Part shown: positions 11,436 through 19,556 of the stretch, piece by piece
How the letters are laid out: each line of letters opens with the position of its first letter
Numbering within the stretch: the first letter of the stretch is position 1
Assembly: GCA_003427395.1 (NCBI GenBank)
Contig: BFEA01000035.1
Location: 1,131,521-1,157,446, forward strand
From: Chara braunii
Lineage: Eukaryota > Streptophyta > Charophyceae > Charales > Characeae
Length of the DNA stretch: 25,926 nucleotides
Direction of reading: 5' to 3'
Made by a program: the position numbers and the translations under genes
The notes under the pieces: generated by a model
What the model was told of the DNA's origin: nothing
What the model saw: only the letters and a program-made list of their open reading frames with translations
Database searches by the model: none

Positions 11436-11583
11436 ATTTTCTTCGGCGTTGGCGGCACCACCGGTCCTTGAATAAGGCCCTTGCCAGAGATGCGTCCTGG
11501 TTTCGGGACAACCGGCGTAGAGACTGACGGACGAATTGACAAGGCACCTATAGAAGGTCGCTCGTGTGCTCTGGATGACTGTC

Positions 11584-12493
11584 CTAGTGCGGCCGTTGGC
11601 ATAACACTTTTCGGTTCCGTAATGATGTTATCTTTTGAGCCACGACCTCCTGACCTGGAACCTTATTCTTGTCGAAGAAGTCGAAAACCATAGGTAGATC
11701 AGGCAGTCTCAGTTCCTGACTTGCATCTGGATTGAAGAGATCCATGAGCGATTTACCATATCCTTTATGGTTGGCCCACCTGACAGCAACACGTTTCACA
11801 CCTGCGACCCTCTCGCTTTTGCCGTTGAGGAGCATAGTCATCTCGAAAGTTGCAAAAGGACTTTGCTTGCCTGACCAAGACACTATACTGCCTATTGGTC
11901 TGATTTGTTCCTAAAGACGACATACAAAAGCAAATCACTACCAACCTCCCCAACATCGCCTACCCAGTCCAACAACCATAATTTTTCTTTGTGGTCAACG
12001 ACGGGCACGGCCTCAGACGGCCCATGGACAAACTTCTCATCAGAGCCTCCATGCCCCATTGTCTCTTGTGCATACCTCTACCAACGACCACCAGAACCTT
12101 GACCACGACCACCAGACTCTTGACCACGACCACCAGACCCTTGACTGCGACCACGAGACCCTTCACCATGCCCCGGTGTCCCGGCAGACAATGCGACCTT
12201 CCCGACTTGATCAGATCCCCTAAACCGACTCGTGGGACCTGAAACTAGTGTACCTCGATGCACAGGCGTCGCAGAGGTTGATGACCAGCGCTGCAAAGTC
12301 GCCTTAGACCCAGGCGTCTCTTCTTTCTTGACCCCAGCGACCGGGGTTCCCTTCGATTTTTGGGCATGTGCTCAAAACTCGCGGAGCTCCTGGTCCTTGA
12401 CCTTTTCCCTTGATGTGTATCCGCAACATCCATTTTTGCAGAGTCCCTTGAGCTAGTAATTGCCAAGCTGCCAAGGGAAATATCGACCGACAT
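11584..12493 (-). pseudogene. N-terminal fragments with RGG-like repeats
   Basis: The ATG at 12,493 opens with MSVDISLGSLAITSSRDS and a Lys/Arg/Ser-rich stretch. A frameshift near 12,355 moves the sense into another frame. Four GGRGQ/GSGGRG-type repeats follow at about 12,100-12,175; such repeats often bind nucleic acid. A TAG at about 12,096 and a further frameshift near 11,900 break it again. The last part (11,883-11,584) is well-formed protein ending in a FFDKNKVPGQEVVAQK-like segment before a stop. The N-terminal function is unknown. The start is chosen because it is the first Met before the basic stretch. Confidence 0.5.
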
Positions 12494-12574
12494 TACAAAC
12501 GCAACAAATTAGAAAAACAGTTCCCGGGTCGTCGAGGTGGACACGATAAAACCCCTTCAGACGATGCTTCTTAT

Positions 12575-13200
12575 CAGTGTGTTATCGTGTCCTACACGAC
12601 CACCCAGACTGCGGTACCAACCCTCCCCCAGAGTTGTCCCGCCGAACATGACAACAACCGTCCGAAGAGCATCGTCGCCTTCCACCCGCCCGGTACTCGC
12701 CTGGCGTCCAGGATTGTCGTGTCGAACACAATTACGGGACTCGGGCGCATTCGGGGCGGCCGAAGAAAAACGTTGAGGACACGGGTTTCTTTTGCTTTAC
12801 GATAGTGTGCAGTCTCGTCAGAAGGGGGATGTTGTGGTTAGCGATTTCTCCTGCTTTTCACAGGTGTGCAGTCTATAATACCGACGGCCCATCATCATCC
12901 CCCGCCCACCGAGAACAACCTTACAAGAAGCACCGTCGTGTTCGATTTGACGTTCGTCGCTGCTTGTCGTGTTCAACACGACGAATGTCGTTTAGGAGGA
13001 TCACTTAGTCTGGTTGTCGAGTTGAACACGTCATTCAGGAGGATGACTTAGTTCCTTCCAATGATTCTTCTTAGGATGATGACTTAGTTTTCGACAACAC
13101 CCCACTCTGGACAGTGGTGCCCTCCCGCCCTGCGGGGTTGTCGTGTCGAACACGACAACACCCTCCTCAAAAGGATTTGACATCAGTGTCGTGTCGAATA
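12575..13200. repeat. Palindrome field, block 1
   Basis: At least seven interrupted palindromes of the GTCGTGTT / AACACGAC type occur here. Perfect examples are at 12,966-12,982 (8-bp arms around one C) and 13,137-13,159 (10-bp arms around CGA). Diverged copies lie near 12,583, 12,714, 12,936, 13,013 and 13,185. The block begins just upstream of the ATG of the minus-strand pseudogene. Spacing is irregular (about 50-220 bp). Confidence 0.8.
12994..13088 (+). repeat. Three copies of a 16-bp direct repeat
   Basis: AGGAGGATCACTTAGT (12,994), AGGAGGATGACTTAGT (13,037) and AGGATGATGACTTAGT (13,073) follow at 43- and 36-bp steps within palindrome block 1. They seem to be part of a larger decayed unit. 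Confidence 0.7.
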
Positions 13201-13620
13201 ACAACAGTCGCCTGGAAGAAACAACTCGTACATCGAAAAGGGCACATGCAGGGCAGAAATCGGAACACAAGGCGTTTTTCCATTACATGGTTTTAACTTT
13301 TCATACACACAACACAACATGCATAGTTGAACCAACCCTTACAACTTCAAGCGAGGTATGTCAAATCCACAGTATAAGCAGAAAGACTCAATGGACAACA
13401 TTCATGAGTTCGCAGGCAATCGAAATGCATGATGAGGACAAAATTCAGAGATGGTGCACTCCTCGCTTAACGCAAAGTTTGGAGATGAAGTAGTCTGAAC
13501 AAACGTAAACGTGGCAATGACGTTATGTTCATGATACCAGAAAAAACTGGGGTTTCAAGAGTGGACCGATTGTAGTGCAAAACAGAGCGCCCTCAAAATA
13601 TTAACAATGGAAGCGTCGGA
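13201..13620. other. No recognisable gene
   Basis: This spacer lies between palindrome block 1 and the next minus-strand frame. A plus-strand frame of 116 codons (13,143-13,493) crosses the palindromes and has no protein-like features, so I do not annotate it. Confidence 0.5.
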
Positions 13621-13623
13621 CGA

Positions 13624-14495
13624 CTAGACGAACCGAAGAACTGATAGTCTAGATAATGCCAGCCACTCACGAAAGGAACGACAAATTACGCAAAACATAT
13701 ACCGACGACGGGGAACTGTCTCGCTATTGCAACCATCCAATATCCTAAATGCCGATCCAAAGGTCAGATATTGTGGTTCCTCGGCGGTAGCCGTCTCCGC
13801 AAACACTGAAATGTATTTCATGGGGACGAAGCCGGAATTTCCAAGGAGAGAAGTGCCTATAGCATCCCTTCTAGAAACCACTTTTGTTTTACCTCGCGCC
13901 ATGCGCCGACGTCGTCCACCTTGCTACCGACCACGATATCCAATTTCCCATCGACTTCTCTTTGAACTAAACTCATATCTCTCTCGGACATAGACAACTC
14001 ATTCATGGACACAAACATGACAGCGTCAGTCAAGTTCCTAATCCCGTTGGAACACGCAATGCAGAGGACCCTGCAAAAGACAAAGCAATCCAGACGCAAT
14101 CTTACACAGCAATATGACACTGCTCGAGGCGACAGACCAGGAGATCGCAAAGGATACTGATCGAGGAACCGTGAATGTCGCGCACAGTCGAGCAACTTCT
14201 GCTTCATCGCACGACACCATGTGTGTGGCGAGGCAGTCACGTATTTGCAGTCAAGAACACCGTAAAGGCGGTTTAATTTCAACTGCTTACACAACTGACG
14301 CAAATGCACTGGACCTAGCACATCAGATGGTATAGGAATATAACTTCCGAATTCCAGCATGTTGGCGAACTTATAGTCGTCTGCCCACGGGCACTTCGTG
14401 ATCATATTATCCCACTGATACTCCCTCCAGGAGTCCAGATGTTTGTCGATAAACAAGACGACCGTCATCCAAGGATCGAACTCGAAGTCCGGCAT
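13624..14495 (-). pseudogene. Unidentified minus-strand coding-like remnant
   Basis: The 212-codon frame at 14,495-13,857 begins with Trp/Asp-rich, protein-like sequence (WMTVVLFIDKHLDSWREYQW, then LGPVHLRQLCKQLKLNRLYGV). It becomes Cys-rich and less convincing in the middle, then ends with a plausible helical part (MSERDMSLVQREVDGKLDIVV). A second frame (13,902-13,624) overlaps its end. The mixture suggests one or more frameshifts around 14,050-14,220. I recognise no family. It could be an upstream exon or companion gene of the methyltransferase-like pseudogene, since strand and decay agree. Confidence 0.3.
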
Positions 14496-14875
14496 GCTAG
14501 CGTCGTCGACGGTTGTGTGCTCTCGACATCAGCTAGGGGGGAAAGGGTGTGCCTTTCGCTCACGCCAAATAGCAGGGGTCATCCAGTGAGAGATGTCCAT
14601 TGTGACTGCGAAGCGCCTTGCACGGCAGAAGTGCAACAATCAACAAAAGTACACAACCGATGAAGAAGAGAACAATTGTTTTTGTCTCAACAATGCACAC
14701 AAACAAGCTCACACGACATTGCACTGCACATGCCGACCATGCAGACAGTTGACGACTTCCTACACACGACATCCATTGCGTAGGGCTGAAATGTTACGGG
14801 GATGAATCTGGTATCAACCCAAGGCACCACAGTCACAGGTAATGAACCACTTGTACCTACATGGCTCTATTCGAT
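14496..14875. other. No supported gene
   Basis: A 70-codon minus-strand frame at 14,772-14,560 includes a hydrophobic run (IVLFFIGCVLLLIVALL) that could span a membrane. It has no neighbours or family features supporting it, so I leave it unannotated as a gene. Confidence 0.4.
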
Positions 14876-14955
14876 CATGTCGCCGGTTGTCGTGTTCAAC
14901 ACGACGGTCGTCGCTCTACGACAGTAACCGGTAACGAACCACTTGGTTCAAAAGG
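14825..14955 (+). repeat. ~91-bp direct duplication
   Basis: ACAGTCACAGGTAATGAACC (near 14,829) and ACAGTAACCGGTAACGAACC (near 14,920) begin related stretches separated by about 91 bp, with a palindrome between them. They are part of the layered repeat build-up of block 2. Confidence 0.5.
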
Positions 14956-15587
14956 CCGCGGGGTATGTGGACGGCGGCGGTTGTCGGGTTCAACACGACG
15001 ACCGTCACTCAACTGCTCATGCAAACACGATGTTGGCGGGGATTGTCGTGCTTAACACGATGACCAAAGTAAGTGTTGTACTAGCCCTGAGGTGTTATCT
15101 GCCCGTGGGCATTACACTTGTGCGTGGCTGTCGTGGGAATTACACTGTAGTGCATGGGCACTCATCTTCGAGTGCGATGATGACTTATGGAGACCGTTGT
15201 CTCCGTCATGGTCGTCGTGTCGAACATGACAACCACCGCCAGTGCAGCCTCATCGTTTCGCAGCCCCACGACAACGTATCCGCCTGAGTCACGCCCACGA
15301 CTACATAACACGTCGGGGCCGGATCATTGTGTCGAACTCGAGAACCACAGCGGCTTGCCTGGGGCATGAAACGTTGGGGCTGGTTGTCGTGCTGAACGCG
15401 ACAACCAACGCTAGTGCAGCACTTACACTGTATGTCGTGTTGAACACGATAACCAACGCCAGTGCAGCAATGACGCCCGTCAACAAACGTCTGATTCCCA
15501 AGACTAGCCGCCGCACACGATGTTCCGGCGCTGAAGTATTGTCTATGCCTGAAAGGTGACAACGACCAAACAACACCGTGGGACTCG

Positions 15588-15920
15588 ATCGTCGTGTTGG
15601 ACACGACAACCACAACTGCTTGCACTGGCATCAAACGTCTGTGCTCGGTTGTCAAGTTGAACACGAAAACCAATGCCAATGCAGTACTGGCGCTCGCCCA
15701 CCGACGCCTAATGCCATCGGCTAGCCGTCGTGGTTGTCGTTTTCGACACGATCGTCATGTCGAACACAACAACCACAACGGCTCGCGCTGGCGTCAGACG
15801 TCTGTGGGCGGTTGTCGTGTTGAGCAGTACAAACAGCGCCAATGCAATACTGGCACTCGCCCACAGACGTCTGATGCCAACGACTAGCCGTCGTGGTTGT
15901 CGTGCTCGACACAACGATCC
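15588..15920 (+). repeat. Higher-order ~163-bp tandem unit
   Basis: Two units align: the landmark CTAGCCGTCGTGGTTGTCG occurs at 15,721 and 15,884 (163 bp apart). A third, more diverged copy is at 16,202, about two periods further on, and a partial one is at 15,504. Each unit carries two or more palindromes plus an ACGTCTG-containing inverted pair. Confidence 0.65.
15789..15879. repeat. Long hairpin: 22-bp arms, 47-bp loop
   Basis: The stretch at 15,789-15,810 is the reverse complement of 15,858-15,879 at 21 of 22 positions. The central word CAGACGTCTG is itself palindromic in each arm. A decayed version of the same hairpin lies about 163 bp upstream. Confidence 0.8.
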
Positions 15921-16335
15921 GACCTTGAATTGTTGTCTAGCCGTCAACATTAAACATCTATTGCCAGACGATCGTCGTGTTCAACACGACCGTGTTGAAC
16001 ACGATAACCACCACCACCGCCACAACACCTCGGGGCTTGATCGTCACGTAGAAAATGACAACCAAAGCGGCTTTCGTTGACCTTGACACATTCGCTGCAG
16101 GTTGTCGTGTTGAACATGACAGCAACCAACACCAGTGACTGTACTGGCGCTGGTTATCGTGTCCAACACGACAACCGCCCACAGACATCGCTTGCCAGCG
16201 ACTATCCGCCGTGATTGTCGTGTTCGACACGATGATCCAGCCCTGAGACCATCGTGTTCGACACAATGGTCAGGGCATTTTCATGTTCACTACAACTCGA
16301 ATAATCCGCTTCCTCACTTGTTTATCGTGTTCGAC

Positions 16336-16545
16336 ACAAGAACTACTGGGCCAAAAGTGCCACGTGGCAATCCTTGGTTGCAAATCGGGGATTGGGAAAG
16401 ATCCTCACCGTTTGTCCTCTGTCCTCCTGACCACGACACGGTCGCGTGTTCAGCCTCTCCCTTCAGTTTCGATGGTCCACTCCAAACGTGCTCAACGCCT
16501 TCGAACTGCACCTCGATGTCTCGGCTCCGTGTTGGATGTCGTGCG
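16336..16545. other. Spacer without supported features
   Basis: Unique-looking sequence between palindrome block 2 and the 200-bp tandem repeats. A 261-codon minus-strand frame (17,099-16,314) spans it and the tandem repeats. Its product is low-information Arg/Ser/Pro-rich and repeats with the DNA, so I do not call it a gene. Confidence 0.45.
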
Positions 16546-16549
16546 ATGA

Positions 16550-17045
16550 ATGACTCCACTCCTGGTGATATGGGCTGACGTTCAATTGTATTCTGCAACA
16601 AGACTAGAGAGTGATGGCATGAGAAGAAACTGGAGGAGGCAGAATGTAGTCCGATGTCTGGATGCGATAGTGACGATGTGCGTTGAGAGCCTGCTGTCTT
16701 CAGCGACGCGACAAGAGACTGAAGCAATAATGCCGGAGGAGGCGGCCCACTACTGCTTATATACTGGGGCGCCTGAACGGTCCCTCTAAGCGACAACCGT
16801 CCGATTGAGTCGATCCGACGGCCGATGGCCTTGTGGCGGACTGCTGGGACGGTCGGTTGCTTTTCGCTGGCCTCCGCAGCGTTGCTAATTTGTGCTGTGG
16901 CCAGGCGCTGTGTGGCAGTTAAAATGAAATGGCAAAACGGAGGAGAGGTCCCACTCCTGGTTATATACTGCGGAGCCTGTCTCTCCCCGCGAACCATCGG
17001 CCATCCGTTGGATTCAATCCGACGGTGCTGATGGACCTGTGCCGC
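16550..17045 (-). repeat. ~200-bp tandem repeat with TATATAA boxes on the minus strand
   Basis: A CCACT(C/A)CTG..TATAT block recurs at 16,553, 16,747 and 16,951, about 194-204 bp apart. The two right copies also share a following GGCCGATGG/GGTGCTGATGG-type end. Read on the minus strand, the copies carry TATATAAG (16,756-16,763) and TATATAAC (16,960-16,967), good matches to plant TATA boxes. The left copy has lost its box. Tandem repeats holding TATA elements suggest a duplicated promoter driving leftward transcription, but no start site can be seen. Confidence 0.5.
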
Positions 17046-17073
17046 GAAGGGTTTTTGCCGATGCCTTGTCCGT

Positions 17074-17538
17074 TCATAACACCTTCCGCTCGAGCACATG
17101 TCTCATTTCGCATTCTCCATCGGCGCCGATCGGGTGTGCTGCAGCGATCGCTTTCGCGTTCTTCATCTTCGTCGAAGGGGTGTGTCGCAGCGAGCGGTCG
17201 TCCATGACACGACTCGTTGTTGGCGGCACTGGCCAAGCAAAGCGGCTACTGCGTGAATCGTTGATCTCCTTCACACGAGCGCCGGTCCGCTCTTCAGGTA
17301 ACTGAGCCACCCCTCTAAAAGTGCCCGACATATATCTCTTCGCATCTAGTCGAGAAGTATCTATGTGAGCCGCCAATATGTGCGATCGACGACCACGATT
17401 TGTCCTTCCGTGCTTTTCATTTGATGACGTCAACAACACTGTTCTACCTTGAGCGGAATATGTCCCCTCTATCACCTTTCCAATGACGAGGTCATCGTGT
17501 CGAAACCGATAACCAGTCCGACAACATGCCCAAAACAT
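17074..17538 (-). pseudogene. Unidentified 154-codon minus-strand frame
   Basis: The product has reasonable composition in its middle (DLVIGKVIEGTYSAQGRTVL, then RSHILAAHIDTSRLDAKRYM), but it begins inside a palindrome copy and matches no family I know. It lies directly upstream of the tandem TATA repeats. It may be a relic of an older gene or chance. Confidence 0.2.
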
Positions 17539-18785
17539 CCCCTACACGAGGTGGTCGTCGTGTCCAACCCGATAACTAGTCGGGCGAGGAGCCCATTGCA
17601 ACCAGTCGTGTGAGGTGGTCGTCGTGTCCAAGCCGATGATAACCTTCCGGCAACATGCCTAAGAGGATTGACTAGAAGGATTGAGTACCTTTGAGGTGTT
17701 GATCAGAGGTGATGAAGGGGAGGAGGTGATGGCGCCATGATAAGTAAAACTCATATCATCTTCTTCTTATAAGTGTCCATTTGTGTCTATTTGCTGAACC
17801 TTCCGGCAACATGCCTAAAACATCCCCTGCATGAGGTGGTCGTCGTGTCCAACCCGATAACCTTACGGCGGTCATCGTATCCAACAAGATGACTGACGCC
17901 CTTCGCGATATGTTCGTCGTGTCCGACACGATGAACCAACCTCAAGGTGACCAGCGGTCGCTGTGCCATCCAATGCCAGGCAGAGGTGGAAGTGCCAACC
18001 GTGATGCATGGCCTCTGTTCACCCTGACACCGGTGATCATGTCCATGATGTGGTTGTCGTGTCCAACCCGATAACCAGTCGGGGTAAGGTGCCCATAAAC
18101 CCGTCTATCCATCTCTTGTGGTGTGCCACGCGAACGCCTCTCTGGCGGTCATCGTGTCCAACACGAAGACTCAAACTTCGGGCACACATTGGAGCTCATA
18201 TCCGACACGATAACCACAAAATCACTCCCCCAGGTAGGTCGTGTCATGCCATCCGTGGTGACTGATCTGTGTTCAGCCTCCGTCTCGGAAAGCTATCTCG
18301 TGTTCCCTACAAGAGTGCTTTTGGTGGTCTGGACTTCGGACGGCCGACTGTTTGGCACATAGTGAAGGTTCTTAACGACGAATAGTCACGATAACAAGCT
18401 GATGCTGTGAGTCGGGAAAGCTCAAGAACTGCGGGCCTTCCAAAGTGCTCGTGTTCGACACGATGAACATTGATTTGTGTTCAACTTGCCAATGGTATTC
18501 GTGTCCATGATGTTGTCATCATGTCCGACCCATTAATCGGCTGGACAAGGTGGCCATACAACCCGTGAATCCGGTTGTCGTGGTCTGCAACGCAACGCCT
18601 TGTCCGACGATCATCGTATCCAACGCAAAGGCTCAACCTCTTCGCATGCATTGGTGCTGCTGTCCAACACGACAATCTGCCTGCGGTGGTTGTGCACCCA
18701 AGATGAATGCCAGCAGTTGTCGTGTCGTGCCACTCGTGGTGCTTGAACTATGTTAAACAACGATGATCGTCACCGACACGACAAA
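17480..18785. repeat. Palindrome field, block 3 (variant subfamily)
   Basis: About 15 copies occur here, many of a distinct subfamily in which the right arm is altered: GTCGTGTCCAACCCGATAACC-like copies lie near 17,550, 17,840 and 18,056, and a related one near 17,613. More symmetric copies are at about 17,911, 18,150, 18,447 and 18,765. The left half is conserved better than the right, unlike block 2. Recurrent flanks (ACAACATGCC(C/T)AAAACATCCCC) show that larger segments were duplicated together. Confidence 0.75.
18014..18745 (+). repeat. ~462-bp direct duplication in block 3
   Basis: GTCCATGATG occurs at 18,041 and 18,503 (462 bp apart). Both copies continue in parallel through a palindrome, an AAGGTG(G)CC(C)ATA word, an AACGCC word, GTCATCGTGTCCAAC/ATCATCGTATCCAAC and a final GTGTC(A/G)TGCCA. 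Divergence is substantial, so the duplication is old. Confidence 0.6.
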
Positions 18786-19140
18786 CTGCTTATGAATGAA
18801 CGATAAAGTTATGAATGGCAGTAAGGGTTCAACACTCTTTTACACAGCTTGCACAACGCATTAAGCACGCACGTTGAACGACAACCAAACTTCGTCCTCG
18901 GGCCCGTCAATATCCCGCGATCGGCGCTCCATTACACATAGCTATCATTGACAAAAAGATATCACGGCTTGTGGGACAATGGGCCCACAAATGCAACTGA
19001 ATGCTAGAGACAGGCGTTAGTCAACAAGAGCCGCCGCCTGTAAAAGTGTTTGTCCGGCCAATCCATGGTCTGCTCTCTACAATGGTTCATCGGGCATCCG
19101 ACCTGACAACGACTGACTGTTTCAAACATACGGAGGGTGA
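18786..19140. other. Junction between palindrome field and retroelement
   Basis: No gene is supported here. The frame in which gag becomes readable has stops at 19,111 and 19,138. I find neither a 5' LTR nor a primer binding site here, although an intact element should have both just upstream of gag. The left end of the retroelement therefore lies somewhere in this stretch. Confidence 0.5.
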
Positions 19141-19556
19141 TGTTTCAAATATAACACCGACGCAACACCGGAAGAGCAGTCCAAGGAGTTCCTCTCCAAA
19201 CTCGTGACCCGGTTGGTTTACACTTATAACCACCTGCTGTCCGAGTTAGAGAAACAAAAGCAGGAAATGGCGAAACAGCACCAGGAACTAGAGAACCTCC
19301 GACGAGCAGTGCGGAACCACAAGGATCTACATGAGGGTGCTACACGAGCACTTGATTCCCGTGTACAGGACTTGGAGCAAGCAGTACCAAGACCAAACGC
19401 TAGGGAACCCAACAATGCAGCCTCAACCTGCTGGTTGGAGCAACGAGTTGACCATGTAGTCGCAATGCTCGACAACATCAACACCTTTGCCGCACCAGCC
19501 ACCATCAGTGAGCAGCTCGACACCTTGCAGACCGAACTCGCAGCACCAGTGCTTCG
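19141..19556 (+). pseudogene. gag: gag, N-terminal coiled-coil part
   Basis: Open from 19,141 without an upstream Met in frame; GTG at 19,204 is not a credible start. The stretch from ~19,220 to 19,330 (ELEKQKQEMAKQHQELENLR) is charged and heptad-like, as in coiled-coil N-terminal parts of Ty3 gag. A frameshift at about 19,535-19,556 moves the sense into the next frame. The true N-terminus is missing or scrambled. Confidence 0.6.

Larger units (their letters stand above)
6420..12493 (-). pseudogene. Decayed giant ORF: ParB-like plus amino-methyltransferase-like
   Basis: Eight or more collinear minus-strand frames, mainly in one register, can be followed for about 6 kb from an ATG at 12,493. 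They keep protein-like composition despite stops and frameshifts. In order I see a basic N-terminus, RGG-like repeats, a conserved-looking middle, an acidic then a basic linker, a ParB/sulfiredoxin-like segment, a Trp/Phe-rich region, a methyltransferase-like region (motif-IV-like site then FxGxG) and a long tail. IV-before-I is the beta-class order of DNA amino-methyltransferases. Single-base stops dominate and no clear introns are needed, which suggests a mobile-element gene or retrocopy. Domain calls rest on motifs by eye. A host gene with introns is the alternative. Confidence 0.55.
14876..16335. repeat. Palindrome field, block 2 (densest)
   Basis: About 20 copies of the palindrome occur in 1.46 kb. 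Full or near-full copies are at 14,889-14,905, 15,434-15,450, 15,591-15,607, 15,974-15,990 (followed directly by a second at 15,991-16,003), 16,101-16,126, 16,152-16,176 and 16,212-16,238. The central base is usually C or G. Flanks extend the symmetry to GGTT...AACC or GATC-like ends, so the best copies are about 25 bp. Copies with mismatches often keep pairing in one half. They sit between short unique spacers carrying words such as CCAACGCCAGTGCAGCA. Confidence 0.85.

Noticed and set aside
14560-14772. Small membrane protein on the minus strand
   Set aside because: There is one hydrophobic run in a 70-codon frame next to repeats, with no homology or context; chance is the simpler reading.
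14876-16335. Frames on both strands rich in VVSNTTT, VVLNTTT or VQHD words
   Set aside because: The repeated words are the palindrome core read in different frames. They occur on both strands and in several frames, which a real protein repeat would not do.
16314-17099. 261-codon minus-strand frame
   Set aside because: It spans the ~200-bp tandem repeats and its peptide repeats with the DNA. The composition is low-information Arg/Ser/Pro, and it crosses the candidate promoter boxes.
12575-18785. CRISPR-like array
   Set aside because: Copies are palindromic, variable and irregularly spaced, with no constant spacer length and no cas genes, and the DNA is eukaryotic.
17100-18900. A 5' LTR for the retroelement in the expected position
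   Set aside because: This stretch shows palindrome block 3 and no TGTGGCATAC start, TATA context or GGGCC hairpins like those of the LTR at 23,316. Reading by eye could miss a very diverged copy.
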